A stretch of 64,000 nucleotides of DNA from Albidovulum aestuarii (GTDB lineage: Bacteria > Pseudomonadota > Alphaproteobacteria > Rhodobacterales > Rhodobacteraceae). The notes under the pieces are model-generated. The model worked only from the letters and a program-made list of their open reading frames with translations, ran no database searches and was not told where the DNA came from. Positions within the stretch are counted from its first letter, which is position 1. Each line of letters begins with the position of its first letter. Position numbers and translations under genes: made by a program. The stretch spans positions 1 to 64,000 of the forward strand of contig NZ_JASBQQ010000001.1 of assembly GCF_029961185.1 (NCBI RefSeq), in the 5' to 3' direction. Shown here piece after piece: positions 41,962 to 51,882 of the stretch.

Positions 41962-43823
41962 CAAAGAATTCTCAGAGGCTTAGCCAACTCATCTCGACCT
42001 TTGGCCCCGGCTCGATGATCGATCTTCCAACACGCTCGGTGATCGTTGCAGGTCTCGAATGGTGGGATATGCGGGGCAATTCGTTTACGACAATTCCTGA
42101 GCCACGGCTTGCGATGCGCCTCGAGCAATTGTTAAAGGATCAGGGTCGGCTTGATCCGGAAGTCCAACTTTCGCTGCGGACGCCGCCTGTGTCGAACGAG
42201 CTCGGACACGGAGCTCCTCAAGGTGTGGCGGCACCAGTGTTTCCGACATGGTTTGTTTGTGAGCAGGGAGAGACGGGCAGTGGCCCGAACTCGAGCCTAC
42301 GAAGACGCCGCCTGGTTCGCTGGCAGGACCTCGACACCAAGGGTCGTCGAAAGTTCGTGTTCGATGATGGGCGCAAATCAGAGGTTACTCCTATTCGCTT
42401 CGTCTGTGCCTGCGAGAAAGGACACATGCAGGATATCGATTGGCGGTGGGTCGTACACGGCGCAGTACAGTGCCATGAGCCGATGTGGATCGAAGAGAAA
42501 GGAACAAGTGCTGATCCCGCTGACACCAGTGTGGTGTGCGGATGCGAGCGTAGACTATCTTTGCAAGATGCTTTCCAACCAGGAAGGCTCGGAAAATGTC
42601 GTGGTGAGCGACCTTGGCTGATGGATCGAGACCCTGAGGGCTGCGGGGACAATCTTAAGCTTCTTACCCGTACTGCAACCAACACATACTTTCCGCAAGT
42701 CTACACGGTGATTTCTCTTCCTGCAGAAGAAGACGAACTTTCAAGACTGGTTGATGAGCTTTCAGGAGACCTTGCCGGAGTTCAGACTATCGACGATGTG
42801 GCGCAGGCAAAGAAGTTCAACCCGAGGGTGTCAGCTTCCTTGGGAGCCTATTCTAACTCGGATATTTTTGATCGCCTCAAGCGACTGCGCGATCGCGCGA
42901 GAGTTGATGCTTCGAAATCGCCAAAGCTTTCTGAGTTTGATGTTTTTGCAAGTGGAACAGCAGAAATCGGGTCCAACAGTGCTTCGGCAAAGCTTTACGC
43001 CCAGACTTTGCCGCGTTCTGAATGGGAGGATACTTCGGTAGGAATAGACCTATCATCCATCAAGGGCTTGGTCGCGGTGCACCGCCTCCGTGAAGTATCG
43101 TGCCTATACGGATTCACCCGATTTGAAGCAGCGCCTACGAGCGCGGACGGTGATATCGAAGATATCCAGCTCGCGGTGCGTGGCGCACCAATATCTCGTC
43201 ACGCCGATTGGCTTCCTGCAATTGAGCAGTTTGGCGAGGGGCTGTTTATTCACTTCGACGAGAAAGCAGTGGCAGCGTGGTTGCAGGAACCAAAAGTGGC
43301 AGCGCGGCAGGAAGATCTCATCCACGGCTACGAACACTGGCAGAGGCGATTCTCCGGTGGAGCGCCAAGCTACCCGGGAACGGCCTACACCCTCCTTCAC
43401 AGCCTCTCACATGCACTGATGGCAGAAATCGCCTTGGACTGCGGATACCCCGCAAGTTCATTGAAAGAGAGGATTTACGCGCTTTCCGACTCGCGCACCG
43501 GCAATATCCCTGAAAGGTGCGGAGTGCTGATCTATACAGCGACCCCGGGCGCACAGGGGACTTTGGGTGGACTTGTTGGCGCCGGGTCGAGGTTCGCGCG
43601 TATTGTGGCGGGTGCGCTCGATCGACTAAAAGTCTGCTCGAATGACCCTGTTTGCGCTGACCACGAGCCTGATGGACATAGCGGCGACCGCGCCACCCAC
43701 GGCGCGGCGTGTCATGGTTGCCTCCTTATCGCGGAAACCAGTTGCGAAATGCGGAATCTCTTTCTGGACCGCAGTCTCCTGGTCCCAACAATGGGTGCAC
43801 ATGGATCGAGTTTCTTTGACTGA
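41958..43823 (+). CDS. drmB: DISARM protein DrmB (DUF1998)
   Basis: A 621-residue protein whose ATG overlaps the drmA stop (ATGA). It begins LSQLISTFGPGSMIDLPTRS, typical of DrmB, has an early zinc-knuckle region (VCACEKGHMQDIDW, VVCGCERRL), and the C-terminal DUF1998 domain: LHSLSHALMAEIALDCGYPA, ERCGVLIYTATPGAQGTLGG, and a cysteine cluster KVCSNDPVC...CHGCLLIAETSCE. DrmB partners DrmA in all DISARM types. No drmC phospholipase-D-type gene follows; after the stop there are about 400 gene-free bases and then a tRNA gene. Confidence 0.93.
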   Translation: MTKNSQRLSQLISTFGPGSMIDLPTRSVIVAGLEWWDMRGNSFTTIPEPRLAMRLEQLLKDQGRLDPEVQLSLRTPPVSNELGHGAPQGVAAPVFPTWFVCEQGETGSGPNSSLRRRRLVRWQDLDTKGRRKFVFDDGRKSEVTPIRFVCACEKGHMQDIDWRWVVHGAVQCHEPMWIEEKGTSADPADTSVVCGCERRLSLQDAFQPGRLGKCRGERPWLMDRDPEGCGDNLKLLTRTATNTYFPQVYTVISLPAEEDELSRLVDELSGDLAGVQTIDDVAQAKKFNPRVSASLGAYSNSDIFDRLKRLRDRARVDASKSPKLSEFDVFASGTAEIGSNSASAKLYAQTLPRSEWEDTSVGIDLSSIKGLVAVHRLREVSCLYGFTRFEAAPTSADGDIEDIQLAVRGAPISRHADWLPAIEQFGEGLFIHFDEKAVAAWLQEPKVAARQEDLIHGYEHWQRRFSGGAPSYPGTAYTLLHSLSHALMAEIALDCGYPASSLKERIYALSDSRTGNIPERCGVLIYTATPGAQGTLGGLVGAGSRFARIVAGALDRLKVCSNDPVCADHEPDGHSGDRATHGAACHGCLLIAETSCEMRNLFLDRSLLVPTMGAHGSSFFD

Positions 43824-44219
43824 AGTGATTGCCAAAATTCGAAAAAGACGAGATCTTTCTGATTGTCCCGTCTCGTCATGACTGGCATTCGCTCGCCTGA
43901 TCTCGCATGACAATGCACTCGCCATCATTTCGATGATGGCAGATCCGTCCTGCGGCAGTGCCAACCCTCTGGCTGGCCGACTGTATCCCGCCGGGCCGAG
44001 GTGCGCGTCAGCTTCAAAATCGACAGATGTCAAGTCCAGCGCCGGAACACGCGGCCGAAAACCGTATCGCGCCAAATGCCAAACAGAGACTCGCGCCATT
44101 TCTGGCGGCTATTTCGCCTGCAATTTCAAGTCTCTAGGGGGCATCGCGCCTCGTATGTCGCGGAAACCACGCCACAATAGGTTGGGCGAAAAATAGTTTA
44201 ATATCAATGTATTATGCGG
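43824..44219. other. Gene-free junction between the DISARM island and the chromosome
   Basis: About 400 bases without a supported gene. Frames on both strands are open, but none has a recognised product or good start. The stretch ends at the 3' end of a tRNA-Ser gene, so it probably contains the boundary of the integrated island. drmC, expected here in a complete DISARM locus, is not present. Confidence 0.55.
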
Positions 44220-44309
44220 TGGCGGAGAGAGAGGGATTCGAACCCTCGAGACGGTTCCCCGCCTACACACTTTCCAGGCGTGCGCCTTCGACCACTCGGC
44301 CACCTCTCC
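44220..44309 (-). tRNA. tRNA-Ser (anticodon GGA)
   Basis: The minus strand starts GGAGAGGTGGCCGAGTGGTC and ends with the T arm GGGTTCGAATCCC, the acceptor strand TCTCTCC, G and an encoded CCA. The anticodon loop CTGGAAA gives GGA, reading UCC/UCU serine codons. The long variable arm expected for tRNA-Ser is present. The total length is 90 bases including CCA. The 3' end faces the accessory island, the usual geometry for integration into a tRNA gene. Confidence 0.96.
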
Positions 44310-44366
44310 GTGCGGGGCTGTTTATACGGGCACTGCCCCATTGCGCAAGGGGGCATCGGGCGAATT

Positions 44367-46313
44367 TCACACAGCCATTCTGGCACCAAGCTCCACCACA
44401 CGGTCGCGTGGCAGGTGATAGAAGTCGGACGGGTCAGCCGCGACGCGGCTGAGCGCCACATAGATCCGGTCAAGCATCAGGGACAGCCCGGCCCGGGCAC
44501 CGGGCACGAGGCGGCGGCGGCCAAGGAAGAAGGTCGTCGTCATCACGTCGAATTTCAGCCCCTCTCGCCGCGCAAGTGACAGCGCCTTCGACACGTTCGG
44601 TGTTTCCATAAAGCCGAAGCGCAGGCTGAGACGCGCGAAGCTGTCGTTGATCGGCTCATAGACCGCCCGTTCCTCTCCTGCCACATGCGGGACGCGCAGG
44701 GTTTCGACCGTCACGATGACATTACGTTCGTGCAGCACACGGTTGTGTTTCAGATTGTGCAGTAGCGCTGGCGGCACGGCGGCGGGTGTCGAGGTCAGAA
44801 ACATCGCGACCCCCGGCACACGGTGGGCCGAACTGCGCTGCATCCTTTCGGCGAAGTCATTCAGCCCGACCACGTCCCGGCCACTCCTCGCCATGGAAAG
44901 TTGTGTGCCGCGCCACCAACTTGCCATCAAAAGCGCGATCCCGGCGGCGATGGCGACGGGTACGTAGCCACCATCGGGCAGCTTGATCAGGTTCGAACTG
45001 AAAAAGGCGGTCTCGAGCCCCAGGAATGGCAGCGCGGCGAGGAGCGCAAGCCAGAGCGGCAACCTCCATCCGCGGTAAGCGAACGTGACGGCAAGTGCGG
45101 TGTCGACAAGCATCGCCCCCGTAACCGCAATGCCATAGGCCGAGGCCAACCCCTCGGAAGAACCGAAGGAGAGAACCAGCCAAAGCACGGCGATCATCAG
45201 GATCCAGTTGACCGCCGGCAGGTAGATCTGGCCGCTTTGGCGTTCCGATGTGTGGCGGATCGCAAGGCGTGGCAGAAGCCCCAGCAGAATTGCCGCCCGC
45301 GCCATCGAAAACGCCCCTGTGATCACGGCCTGCGCTGCGATCACCGTGGCCATGGTGGCCAGCGCCACAAGCGCTGGAAGGAAGGCGGCGGGCACCATGT
45401 GAAAGAAGGGGTTGGAGAGCGTCTCGGGGTTGCGCATGACCAGCGCGCCCTGCCCGAGATAGTTCAGCACAAGGGCCGGGAAAACCAGCGCGAACCATGC
45501 CAGCATGATCGGCTTTCGTCCGAAATGGCCAAGATCGGCGTAAAGCGCCTCTGCCCCGGTGACGGCCAGAAAGACCGCGCCAAGAACGACAAAGGCCAGA
45601 AGCCGGTGTTCGATCAAAAAACCCACCGCAAGGCGCGGATCGAAGGCCACCAGAACACCGGGATCGGTGGCCAGTTGCATCGCCCCAGTGACGCCCATCG
45701 TCAGGAACCAGATCACCGTGATCGGCCCGAAGGCGGCGGCGATCGCGCCGGTCCCGTAACCCTGAACGAGGAAGAGCGCGAACAGTATGCCCACCGTCAC
45801 CGGCAGGACGAAAGCCTCGAAATGCGGTGCGACCAGACTGATCCCCTCGACCGCCGACAGGACCGATATCGCCGGGGTGATCGCCGCATCGCCAAAGAAG
45901 AGCGCGGCCCCGGCAATGCCGAGCGCCAGAACCGGCAGTGTCCGCCGTCCAATCGCCAGCCGCACCAGCGTGTAAAGGGCGAGGATGCCGCCTTCGCCCC
46001 GGTTGTCGGCCCGCAGAAGGATCAGTACGTATTTCACGGTGACGATGAGGAAGAGCGCCCAGATGAGAAGCGAGATGACCCCGATTACTTCGGATCGCAC
46101 CAGCCCGTCGCGCGCCACCGGTCTCAGCGCCTCTCGCAGAGCATAGAGCGGCGAGGTGCCTATATCGCCGTAGACGACGCCAATTGCGCCGAGCGTCAAT
46201 GTGGCGAGACCATTGCGGGAATGGCCCGTGTCATGATCCGGGCTACCAGTGTCATCAGACATGGTCGCGGCAGCGAACACCCCGTCGAACGGGGCAGGAA
46301 CGGCATGGGTCAT
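44367..46313 (-). CDS. kup: Kup-family potassium uptake transporter
   Basis: A 648-residue membrane protein. After a 35-residue tail it shows the KUP signature [20 protein letters not shown] followed by LREAL, then about twelve hydrophobic segments and a soluble C-terminal 150 residues ([33 protein letters not shown]). It imports K+ with protons. GGAG lies ten bases before the ATG at 46313; a later ATG at 46262 would also give an intact domain. It is the first chromosomal protein gene beyond the tRNA. Confidence 0.95.
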   Translation of the reverse strand: MTHAVPAPFDGVFAAATMSDDTGSPDHDTGHSRNGLATLTLGAIGVVYGDIGTSPLYALREALRPVARDGLVRSEVIGVISLLIWALFLIVTVKYVLILLRADNRGEGGILALYTLVRLAIGRRTLPVLALGIAGAALFFGDAAITPAISVLSAVEGISLVAPHFEAFVLPVTVGILFALFLVQGYGTGAIAAAFGPITVIWFLTMGVTGAMQLATDPGVLVAFDPRLAVGFLIEHRLLAFVVLGAVFLAVTGAEALYADLGHFGRKPIMLAWFALVFPALVLNYLGQGALVMRNPETLSNPFFHMVPAAFLPALVALATMATVIAAQAVITGAFSMARAAILLGLLPRLAIRHTSERQSGQIYLPAVNWILMIAVLWLVLSFGSSEGLASAYGIAVTGAMLVDTALAVTFAYRGWRLPLWLALLAALPFLGLETAFFSSNLIKLPDGGYVPVAIAAGIALLMASWWRGTQLSMARSGRDVVGLNDFAERMQRSSAHRVPGVAMFLTSTPAAVPPALLHNLKHNRVLHERNVIVTVETLRVPHVAGEERAVYEPINDSFARLSLRFGFMETPNVSKALSLARREGLKFDVMTTTFFLGRRRLVPGARAGLSLMLDRIYVALSRVAADPSDFYHLPRDRVVELGARMAV

Positions 46314-46531
46314 CTTGATGTTGCTCCGCCCGCGTCCACCTTATCTGGTGGTTCGGGCAGCTTGGTCGCAGGTCAGGTGCTGGCGCACCGTCACACTCCG
46401 AATGAACGCGTCCGGCAGGAGACGCCCTGTGGCGCTATCGTCCATCGTCGGGCAGATCGACTCAGAGGCTTGCACCGGTCGCGGATTATGCCGCGCCGCA
46501 GCGCGGCGTCAAGCGGGTATGAATGGCCGCT

Positions 46532-47248
46532 TCACGCTGACAATAGAAGGCTGACCCGGCGGTTTTGACGACCCTTTTTCTCGATCTTTCCAAGGCTTAC
46601 CGAGCCGATTTCACCGGTCCGGGCGACATGGGTGCCGCCACAGGGTTGCAGGTCGATCTGGTCGGCGCCCTCCCCGATCCGCACCAGCCGCACCCTGCCC
46701 TGTCCCATCGGTGGTTTGACCGACATGGTCTTCACCAGACCCGGATTGGCCTCCAGCGCGGCATCGGTGATCCAGTCATCGGTGACCGGCAGGTCACGGG
46801 CGATGAGGGCGTTGAGCCTCGCTTCCAGCGCAGCGATGTCCTCAGGCGGTTCGGGCATGTCGAAATCGAGCCTGCCCTTTTCGGTGCCGATCTGACCGCC
46901 AGTGACGGGTAGCGGGATCACCACTGACAGCAGATGCAATGCGGTGTGGACCCGCATGTGCCGGTAGCGACGATCCCAGTCGAGATGCTGTGTCACATCC
47001 GCCCCGACCGGCGGCAGCACCTGCTCCGCCTCAGGCACCAGCACCACCGCACCGCCTTCGCCTTTCACCGCCGTTGCGATGGCCAGCCGCCCGCCGGACC
47101 AGTCGAGGAACCCGCCATCGCCGGGTTGGCCGCCGCCTGTCGGATAGAAAAGGCTCGCATCCACGATCAATCCACCCTGATCGGTATGGCCAATCACCCG
47201 CGCCGGGGCCTCGCGCAGATAAGCGTCGCGGAAGAGAGGATCGGTCAT
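46532..47248 (-). CDS. Alanyl-tRNA editing protein (AlaX-like)
   Basis: A 238-residue free-standing relative of the editing domain of alanyl-tRNA synthetase. The zinc-site motifs are HTALHLLS (HxxxH, mid-protein) and QPCGGTHVA near the end; the N-terminal part has FYPTGGGQPGD, typical of the AlaX-M type. It removes serine or glycine wrongly attached to tRNA-Ala. Its ATG overlaps the stop of the mechanosensitive channel gene by four bases, which makes it the last gene of the cfa-trg-cysK operon. Confidence 0.93.
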   Translation of the reverse strand: MTDPLFRDAYLREAPARVIGHTDQGGLIVDASLFYPTGGGQPGDGGFLDWSGGRLAIATAVKGEGGAVVLVPEAEQVLPPVGADVTQHLDWDRRYRHMRVHTALHLLSVVIPLPVTGGQIGTEKGRLDFDMPEPPEDIAALEARLNALIARDLPVTDDWITDAALEANPGLVKTMSVKPPMGQGRVRLVRIGEGADQIDLQPCGGTHVARTGEIGSVSLGKIEKKGRQNRRVSLLLSA

Positions 47249-49668
47249 GCATCGTCCCCTTCGGCATCGGGATCGTTGTGGACCCCGCTCAGGTCGCTGC
47301 CATCATGGTCACGCGACGGTTCCGGTGCAGCGGGTGGCTTGGGTCGCGCTCTTTTGCGGCCGGTCAGATCCTCAGGGTTCCGGATCCACAGGTCGCGCTG
47401 CGCGAAGGGTATTTCAATCCCTTCTGCGATGAAGCGTTCGTTGATCTGGTGCAGAATTTCCGTCTGCACATCGAGCTTGAAGTTCACATCCGACAGGATG
47501 GCTCTGATCTCGAAGTTCAGACTGTCGGCGCCAAATGCCACGAACTGGACCGACGGCGCCGGATCGACCATCACCAGCGGCTGCGCCTCGGCAATCTCCA
47601 TCAGGATCGCCTGTACCTTGCGGGTGTCCGTGCCGTAAGCCACGCCGACAGGAATGATCAGCCGTCCGGTCAGGTTGGTCCGCGTAAGGTTCGTCACCAC
47701 GCCCGAGACGAGATCGGCATTGGGCACGATCACATCGGTGCGGTCGAACGTCTCAATCCAGGTGGATCGGACGGAGATGCCACGCACGGTGCCGAACTGG
47801 CCGTTGACCTCGATCATGTCGCCTTCCGAGATCGGCCGTTCAATCAGGAGGATGATGCCCGAGACGAAATTTGACACGATGTTCTGAAGACCGAAACCGA
47901 TACCGACCGACAGCGCGCCTGCCACGATGGCCAGCGACGACATGTCGATCCCGGCGCCTGTGATCGCGACAATTGCGGCCAGAAAGATCCCGACATACCC
48001 AACGCCCGAGACAATCGCGTTCTGTACACCCTTCTCCAGATCGGTGCGGGGCAGGATGGTGGATCGCAGCGCACTTTGGGCCAGCCGCGTGACCGCATAG
48101 CCAAGGATGAAGATCACGATCAATGCGAGGATCGCGGCAGGCGAAATGCGCGTTTCGCCGATAGACACGCCCTCGCTGAACCGGGTCCATGTTTCAGAAA
48201 GGTCGGCGGTCCGCGCGCCCCAGATTAAAGCGAACAGCGGAACCGCCAGCAGCGTCAGCAGGAACCCAATCAGAACCGGTGCCAGCGCTTCTCGCCCGTC
48301 CTCTCCCTTCCGGAACGCCAGGGCGTAGATATCGGTCGAGAACCGTTGCAGCAGCAGGATCAACCCGATCAGGCCAAGTGACCCCACTGTCGGCCAGATC
48401 AGTGCATTGGCCGCCGCCACGTAACCGACGACGGCGAGAAGCGGCGCGACAACGGACACAACAACTGTGGCGGTGCCGATCAAACGCATGATCGTATTGC
48501 GGAATTCCTTCGCGCCGCCCGCACCCTCCGATGGGCGAGGGCGTAGCAACATTCCAAGTCGGAACAGAAGGACTGCAACGATACAGACCAAGGGCGCCGC
48601 CCAGACCGCCTGCGCAGCCATCGACAATGGCGGGCGCACTTCGGTGATGAAAGCGGTGCGGAAAATCTCCGCCGCCATCACCAGACCGATCAGGTTGGAA
48701 TGAAACCGCGCCTCTGACGCGCGTTCAGTCAGCGGCGCATAGCTGCCTTCAATCCGGAAAAGCCAGCTGGCTATCCAGCGGGCGAAGAAAAAGACGAATG
48801 CGGCACCGGGCAGTGCGTTCACAAGCGCGCCCGAGCGGATGCCAGTCATGCCGCTCGCCTTGATGGCGAGAACGAGGAAAACCGTGCCAAGGACCGGAAC
48901 GACAAACTGGCCCAGCGAAACAAGTGCGGCGGCGATGTTGCGTGCCCGCATCGACACGCCGGTCAGCAGCCGCGTCGTCATCCGCTCCATGAAGCCGGGA
49001 CCACGCAGGACGAGAACGGCAGCTACCAGCAAGTAAAAAACGATGGCAGGTAAGTTGTTTTTTAGTTCTGACCGCCGCGTAGGGTTCGACCATGCCTCGG
49101 TCGTCTCGGCGCTGAGGGTCTTCATCCCCTGTTGCAGCACCGCCCAGCCAGCGGGCCAGTTCGCCGGATTGGCTGGCGACGGTGACAAACGTAGAAGCTC
49201 GGTCGCCTGTCGGGCGCGGATGCGCGCATCGATCTGCCGGATCAGACCCTCGGCCCGACTATGTGCTTCGACCGCCGTCAGACCCGGGGCCTGAAGCTTC
49301 GCCAATTGATCGTTCAACTCCGCGCGCCTTTTGGCGATTTCCGGCGCGTCGGGGGATTCCTCGGTCGGCGCGGGCCCAAGCGCCGCGATCTGATTTTTCA
49401 GCGTCTCGATCTGAGCGGCATTAATGCTTTGAGCCGCAGTAAGCATCGTTCGCCATTCGACAATGTCGGCCCGAAGCTGCTCAAGCGCGGTATTCGACGC
49501 ACGGTCGTCGGCCAGCGTTTGCTCGGCCGTCTTCGCTTGCTTCTCCCACTCGTTGTAGTCGGGGGCCTGCACTTCCTGTGCGGCGGCCGGTGTCACGTAG
49601 TGGGTCACCAATGCCGGGGTGGCAACAAAAAGGCCAATCGCCAGGAGAAGGAGTCGAAGCACCTGCAT
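47245..49668 (-). CDS. Large mechanosensitive channel of the MscS family (DUF3772 type)
   Basis: An 807-residue inner-membrane protein. A signal peptide (LLLLAIGLFVATPALVTHY) leads into a periplasmic coiled-coil domain (DUF3772, about residues 30-190), several membrane segments, and the MscS core near residues 520-720: AGALSVGIGFGLQNIVSNFV as pore helix, then EGDMIEVNGQFGTVRGISVR and the beta domain. Such channels release solutes on osmotic downshock. A charged tail (KRARPKPPAAPEP) follows. The gene overlaps cysK by one base and alaX by four. Confidence 0.93.
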   Translation of the reverse strand: MQVLRLLLLAIGLFVATPALVTHYVTPAAAQEVQAPDYNEWEKQAKTAEQTLADDRASNTALEQLRADIVEWRTMLTAAQSINAAQIETLKNQIAALGPAPTEESPDAPEIAKRRAELNDQLAKLQAPGLTAVEAHSRAEGLIRQIDARIRARQATELLRLSPSPANPANWPAGWAVLQQGMKTLSAETTEAWSNPTRRSELKNNLPAIVFYLLVAAVLVLRGPGFMERMTTRLLTGVSMRARNIAAALVSLGQFVVPVLGTVFLVLAIKASGMTGIRSGALVNALPGAAFVFFFARWIASWLFRIEGSYAPLTERASEARFHSNLIGLVMAAEIFRTAFITEVRPPLSMAAQAVWAAPLVCIVAVLLFRLGMLLRPRPSEGAGGAKEFRNTIMRLIGTATVVVSVVAPLLAVVGYVAAANALIWPTVGSLGLIGLILLLQRFSTDIYALAFRKGEDGREALAPVLIGFLLTLLAVPLFALIWGARTADLSETWTRFSEGVSIGETRISPAAILALIVIFILGYAVTRLAQSALRSTILPRTDLEKGVQNAIVSGVGYVGIFLAAIVAITGAGIDMSSLAIVAGALSVGIGFGLQNIVSNFVSGIILLIERPISEGDMIEVNGQFGTVRGISVRSTWIETFDRTDVIVPNADLVSGVVTNLTRTNLTGRLIIPVGVAYGTDTRKVQAILMEIAEAQPLVMVDPAPSVQFVAFGADSLNFEIRAILSDVNFKLDVQTEILHQINERFIAEGIEIPFAQRDLWIRNPEDLTGRKRARPKPPAAPEPSRDHDGSDLSGVHNDPDAEGDDA

Positions 49669-50699
49669 CAGTCTTCAAACACGCTGGGCAGTGCCCGCGG
49701 GCCGCGGTCGAGCCACGCCGGTACCGGCAGGGATTTGGCACGCAGGAAGTCGGGATTGAAGAGCTTTGACTGATAGCGGTTGCCGTAGTCGCAGAGCATG
49801 GTGACGATCGTGTGGCCCGGACCCATCTCTTTCGCCATGCGGATCGCACCGGCAATGTTGATCCCGGTGGAGCCGCCCATGCAAAGCCCCTCCTCAGCCA
49901 GCAGATCGAAGATCACCGGCAGCGCCTCGGCATCCGGAATACGGAACGACATGTCTGGGGACAGGCCTTCAAGGTTGGCCGTGATCCGCCCCTGCCCGAT
50001 CCCCTCGGTAATAGAGGACCCTTCGGCTTTCAGCTCACCCTCGGCGTAGTGACCATAGAGCGCCGAGCCTTCCGGATCGGCAAGCGCCACCTTCACGCCT
50101 TTTGGCTGCAGCGCCATGGCTACACCGGCCAGCGTACCGCCCGAGCCTACGGCACAGACAAAACCATTCACCTTGCCGTCGGTTTGTTCCCAGATTTCAG
50201 GGCCCGTCGTCTCCACATGCGCCTGCCGGTTAGCCGTATTGTCGAACTGGTTGGCCCAGATCGCGCCATTCGGTTCAGTCTTGGCAAGTTCGGCCGCCAA
50301 ACGACCAGAATACTTCACATAATTGTTCGGGTTCTTGTAAGGCGCGGCGGGCACCTGCACCAGTTCCGCACCCGCGAGCCGGATCATGTCCTTCTTTTCC
50401 TGGCTCTGGGTTTCCGGGATGACGATCACCGTCCGGAACCCCATCGACGCGCCCACCAGCGCCAGACCGATGCCGGTATTCCCGGCCGTGCCTTCCACGA
50501 TCGTTCCACCCGGTTTCAACAGGCCCTTGGCCACCGCGTCTCGGATGATGAACAAGGCGGCCCGGTCCTTGACGGACTGGCCGGGATTGAGGAATTCGGC
50601 CTTGCCGAGAATCTCGCAGCCCGTCAGCTCGCTGGCCTTTCTGAGGCGGATCAGAGGAGTTTGACCGACGGCATCGGCGAGGTCGCTGGATATACGCAT
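49668..50699 (-). CDS. cysK: Cysteine synthase A
   Basis: A 343-residue PLP enzyme that makes cysteine from O-acetylserine and sulfide. The PLP lysine is in GQSVKDRAAL (near residue 43), the substrate loop is EGTAGNTGIGLAL, and the phosphate-binding loop is GSGGTLAGVAM. A C-terminal extension (about 30 residues, RAKSLPVPAWLDRGPRALPS) is longer than in enteric CysK but usual in Rhodobacterales. It follows trgB by 51 bases. A cysK downstream of trgAB matches the tellurite-resistance locus described in Rhodobacter sphaeroides. Confidence 0.93.
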   Translation of the reverse strand: MRISSDLADAVGQTPLIRLRKASELTGCEILGKAEFLNPGQSVKDRAALFIIRDAVAKGLLKPGGTIVEGTAGNTGIGLALVGASMGFRTVIVIPETQSQEKKDMIRLAGAELVQVPAAPYKNPNNYVKYSGRLAAELAKTEPNGAIWANQFDNTANRQAHVETTGPEIWEQTDGKVNGFVCAVGSGGTLAGVAMALQPKGVKVALADPEGSALYGHYAEGELKAEGSSITEGIGQGRITANLEGLSPDMSFRIPDAEALPVIFDLLAEEGLCMGGSTGINIAGAIRMAKEMGPGHTIVTMLCDYGNRYQSKLFNPDFLRAKSLPVPAWLDRGPRALPSVFED

Positions 50700-50750
50700 G
50701 GTCGGTCCCTCCTGTCACTGGCCCATACCTAGGCCGGGCCGGGGCGGACC

Positions 50751-51878
50751 TCAAGCCCCGGCGGCGGCGCGAATGCGGTCGCGGTTGCGGTCCAGCCAAT
50801 AGGCCAGTAGCGCGAGAGGCGCGGTATTGGCCTCGCCGCTCTCAACCAGTTCCATCAGCTTGGCGAAGGGAACGACATGCGCACGGATATCCTCGGCCTC
50901 GCCTTCCAGCCCGCCAATCCCGGCGACACCGTCCGGCAGGTCGGCGATACCAATAAAGGTGTAGAGGTATTCCGACATCGCAGCAGGCGACGGGTAGTAG
51001 TTCAATGCCGGGATCAGTTCGCGGATATCGAGCCCCGCCTCCTCCCGCGCCTCGCGCAACGCAGCCTCTTCCGGGCTTTCGCCACCATCGACCCGGCCCG
51101 CGACTGTCTCGATTAGCCAGGATTGCGGATCGCCGCGCCCGTGGGGACCCATGCGGAACTGTTCAACAAGAAGGACACGGTCGCGGATCGGGTCATAGGG
51201 CAGAACGACCGTCGCATCGCCCGAGATGAAGACGGCGCGATTAACCTGCGCGCTCATCGTGCCGTCGAACCGGCGAAACCGAAGGTCGCTTTCTTCAACT
51301 GCGAAATAGTTGGCATAGACCTGCCGTTTGCGAGTGACGGCTATGTCACCGGCGTCGGCCTTCCGGCGCAGCCCCGGTTGGCTCGCCTCCGCTTCCGCCC
51401 TGACACGTGACCCGCCCCGCATCAGCATCTGCGGATAGCGGGCGTGGATTGTCGCCGGATCGCCATGTCCGTAAAGCGCCATCGCATCGCGGGCGGTTGT
51501 CACGACTGTCTCACCCCAACGCTCGGCCCAATCCGCCAGCCGCCAGGGCGCGCCGGGTGTCCATTTCCCGGGATCTGGAAAATAGACGTGCGCTGAAACC
51601 GCTCCTGCCCCCTCCGCCTCGACCAGCACATCCCGGGTCTGATAGGCAAACCCGCCTTCGTAGAAATTCAGCCGGGCAACGTCCTCGGCGCTCATGTCAG
51701 CAACCACTACGCCCTCGGCGCCCTTGCCACCGGTTTCAATCATCGGAAAAGCGCGACCCGCGACCCAGAAGACCGAATGACCGGGCAGTCTGGCAGGTAG
51801 TGCCTGCACGTCACGCCCAAGAACGACACGCAAAAGCGGGCCATGGCACAAAGTGCCGTAGAAAAAGAATGTCGTCAC
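50751..51878 (-). CDS. trgB: TrgB-like protein: gamma-glutamylcyclotransferase-like plus NUDIX hydrolase
   Basis: A 375-residue two-domain protein. Residues 1-130 are an AIG2/gamma-glutamylcyclotransferase-like fold (TTFFFYGTLCHGPLLRVVLG). Residues about 190-360 are a NUDIX hydrolase with the box GRVDGGESPEEAALREAREE followed by AGL and an ADP-ribose-pyrophosphatase-like context. The arrangement and the adjacent trgA identify it as TrgB, linked to tellurite resistance in Rhodobacter. The chemical step in resistance is not known. It lies four bases after trgA. Confidence 0.9.
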   Translation of the reverse strand: MTTFFFYGTLCHGPLLRVVLGRDVQALPARLPGHSVFWVAGRAFPMIETGGKGAEGVVVADMSAEDVARLNFYEGGFAYQTRDVLVEAEGAGAVSAHVYFPDPGKWTPGAPWRLADWAERWGETVVTTARDAMALYGHGDPATIHARYPQMLMRGGSRVRAEAEASQPGLRRKADAGDIAVTRKRQVYANYFAVEESDLRFRRFDGTMSAQVNRAVFISGDATVVLPYDPIRDRVLLVEQFRMGPHGRGDPQSWLIETVAGRVDGGESPEEAALREAREEAGLDIRELIPALNYYPSPAAMSEYLYTFIGIADLPDGVAGIGGLEGEAEDIRAHVVPFAKLMELVESGEANTAPLALLAYWLDRNRDRIRAAAGA

Positions 51879-51882
51879 GAAG

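Noticed and set aside
43626-44196. Possible drmC or another gene in the junction after drmB
   Set aside because: Neither the leftward frame (43626-44099) nor the rightward frame (43933-44196) shows a phospholipase-D motif or any known family, and start signals are poor.
44220-44240. A second copy of the tRNA-Ser 3' end elsewhere in the window as island boundary
   Set aside because: I found no repeat of this segment in the 64 kb by reading; a computed search of the flanking genome would be needed.
46314-46531. Riboswitch or regulatory RNA between kup and alaX
   Set aside because: There are GC-rich hairpins, but nothing matching a known riboswitch core could be traced.
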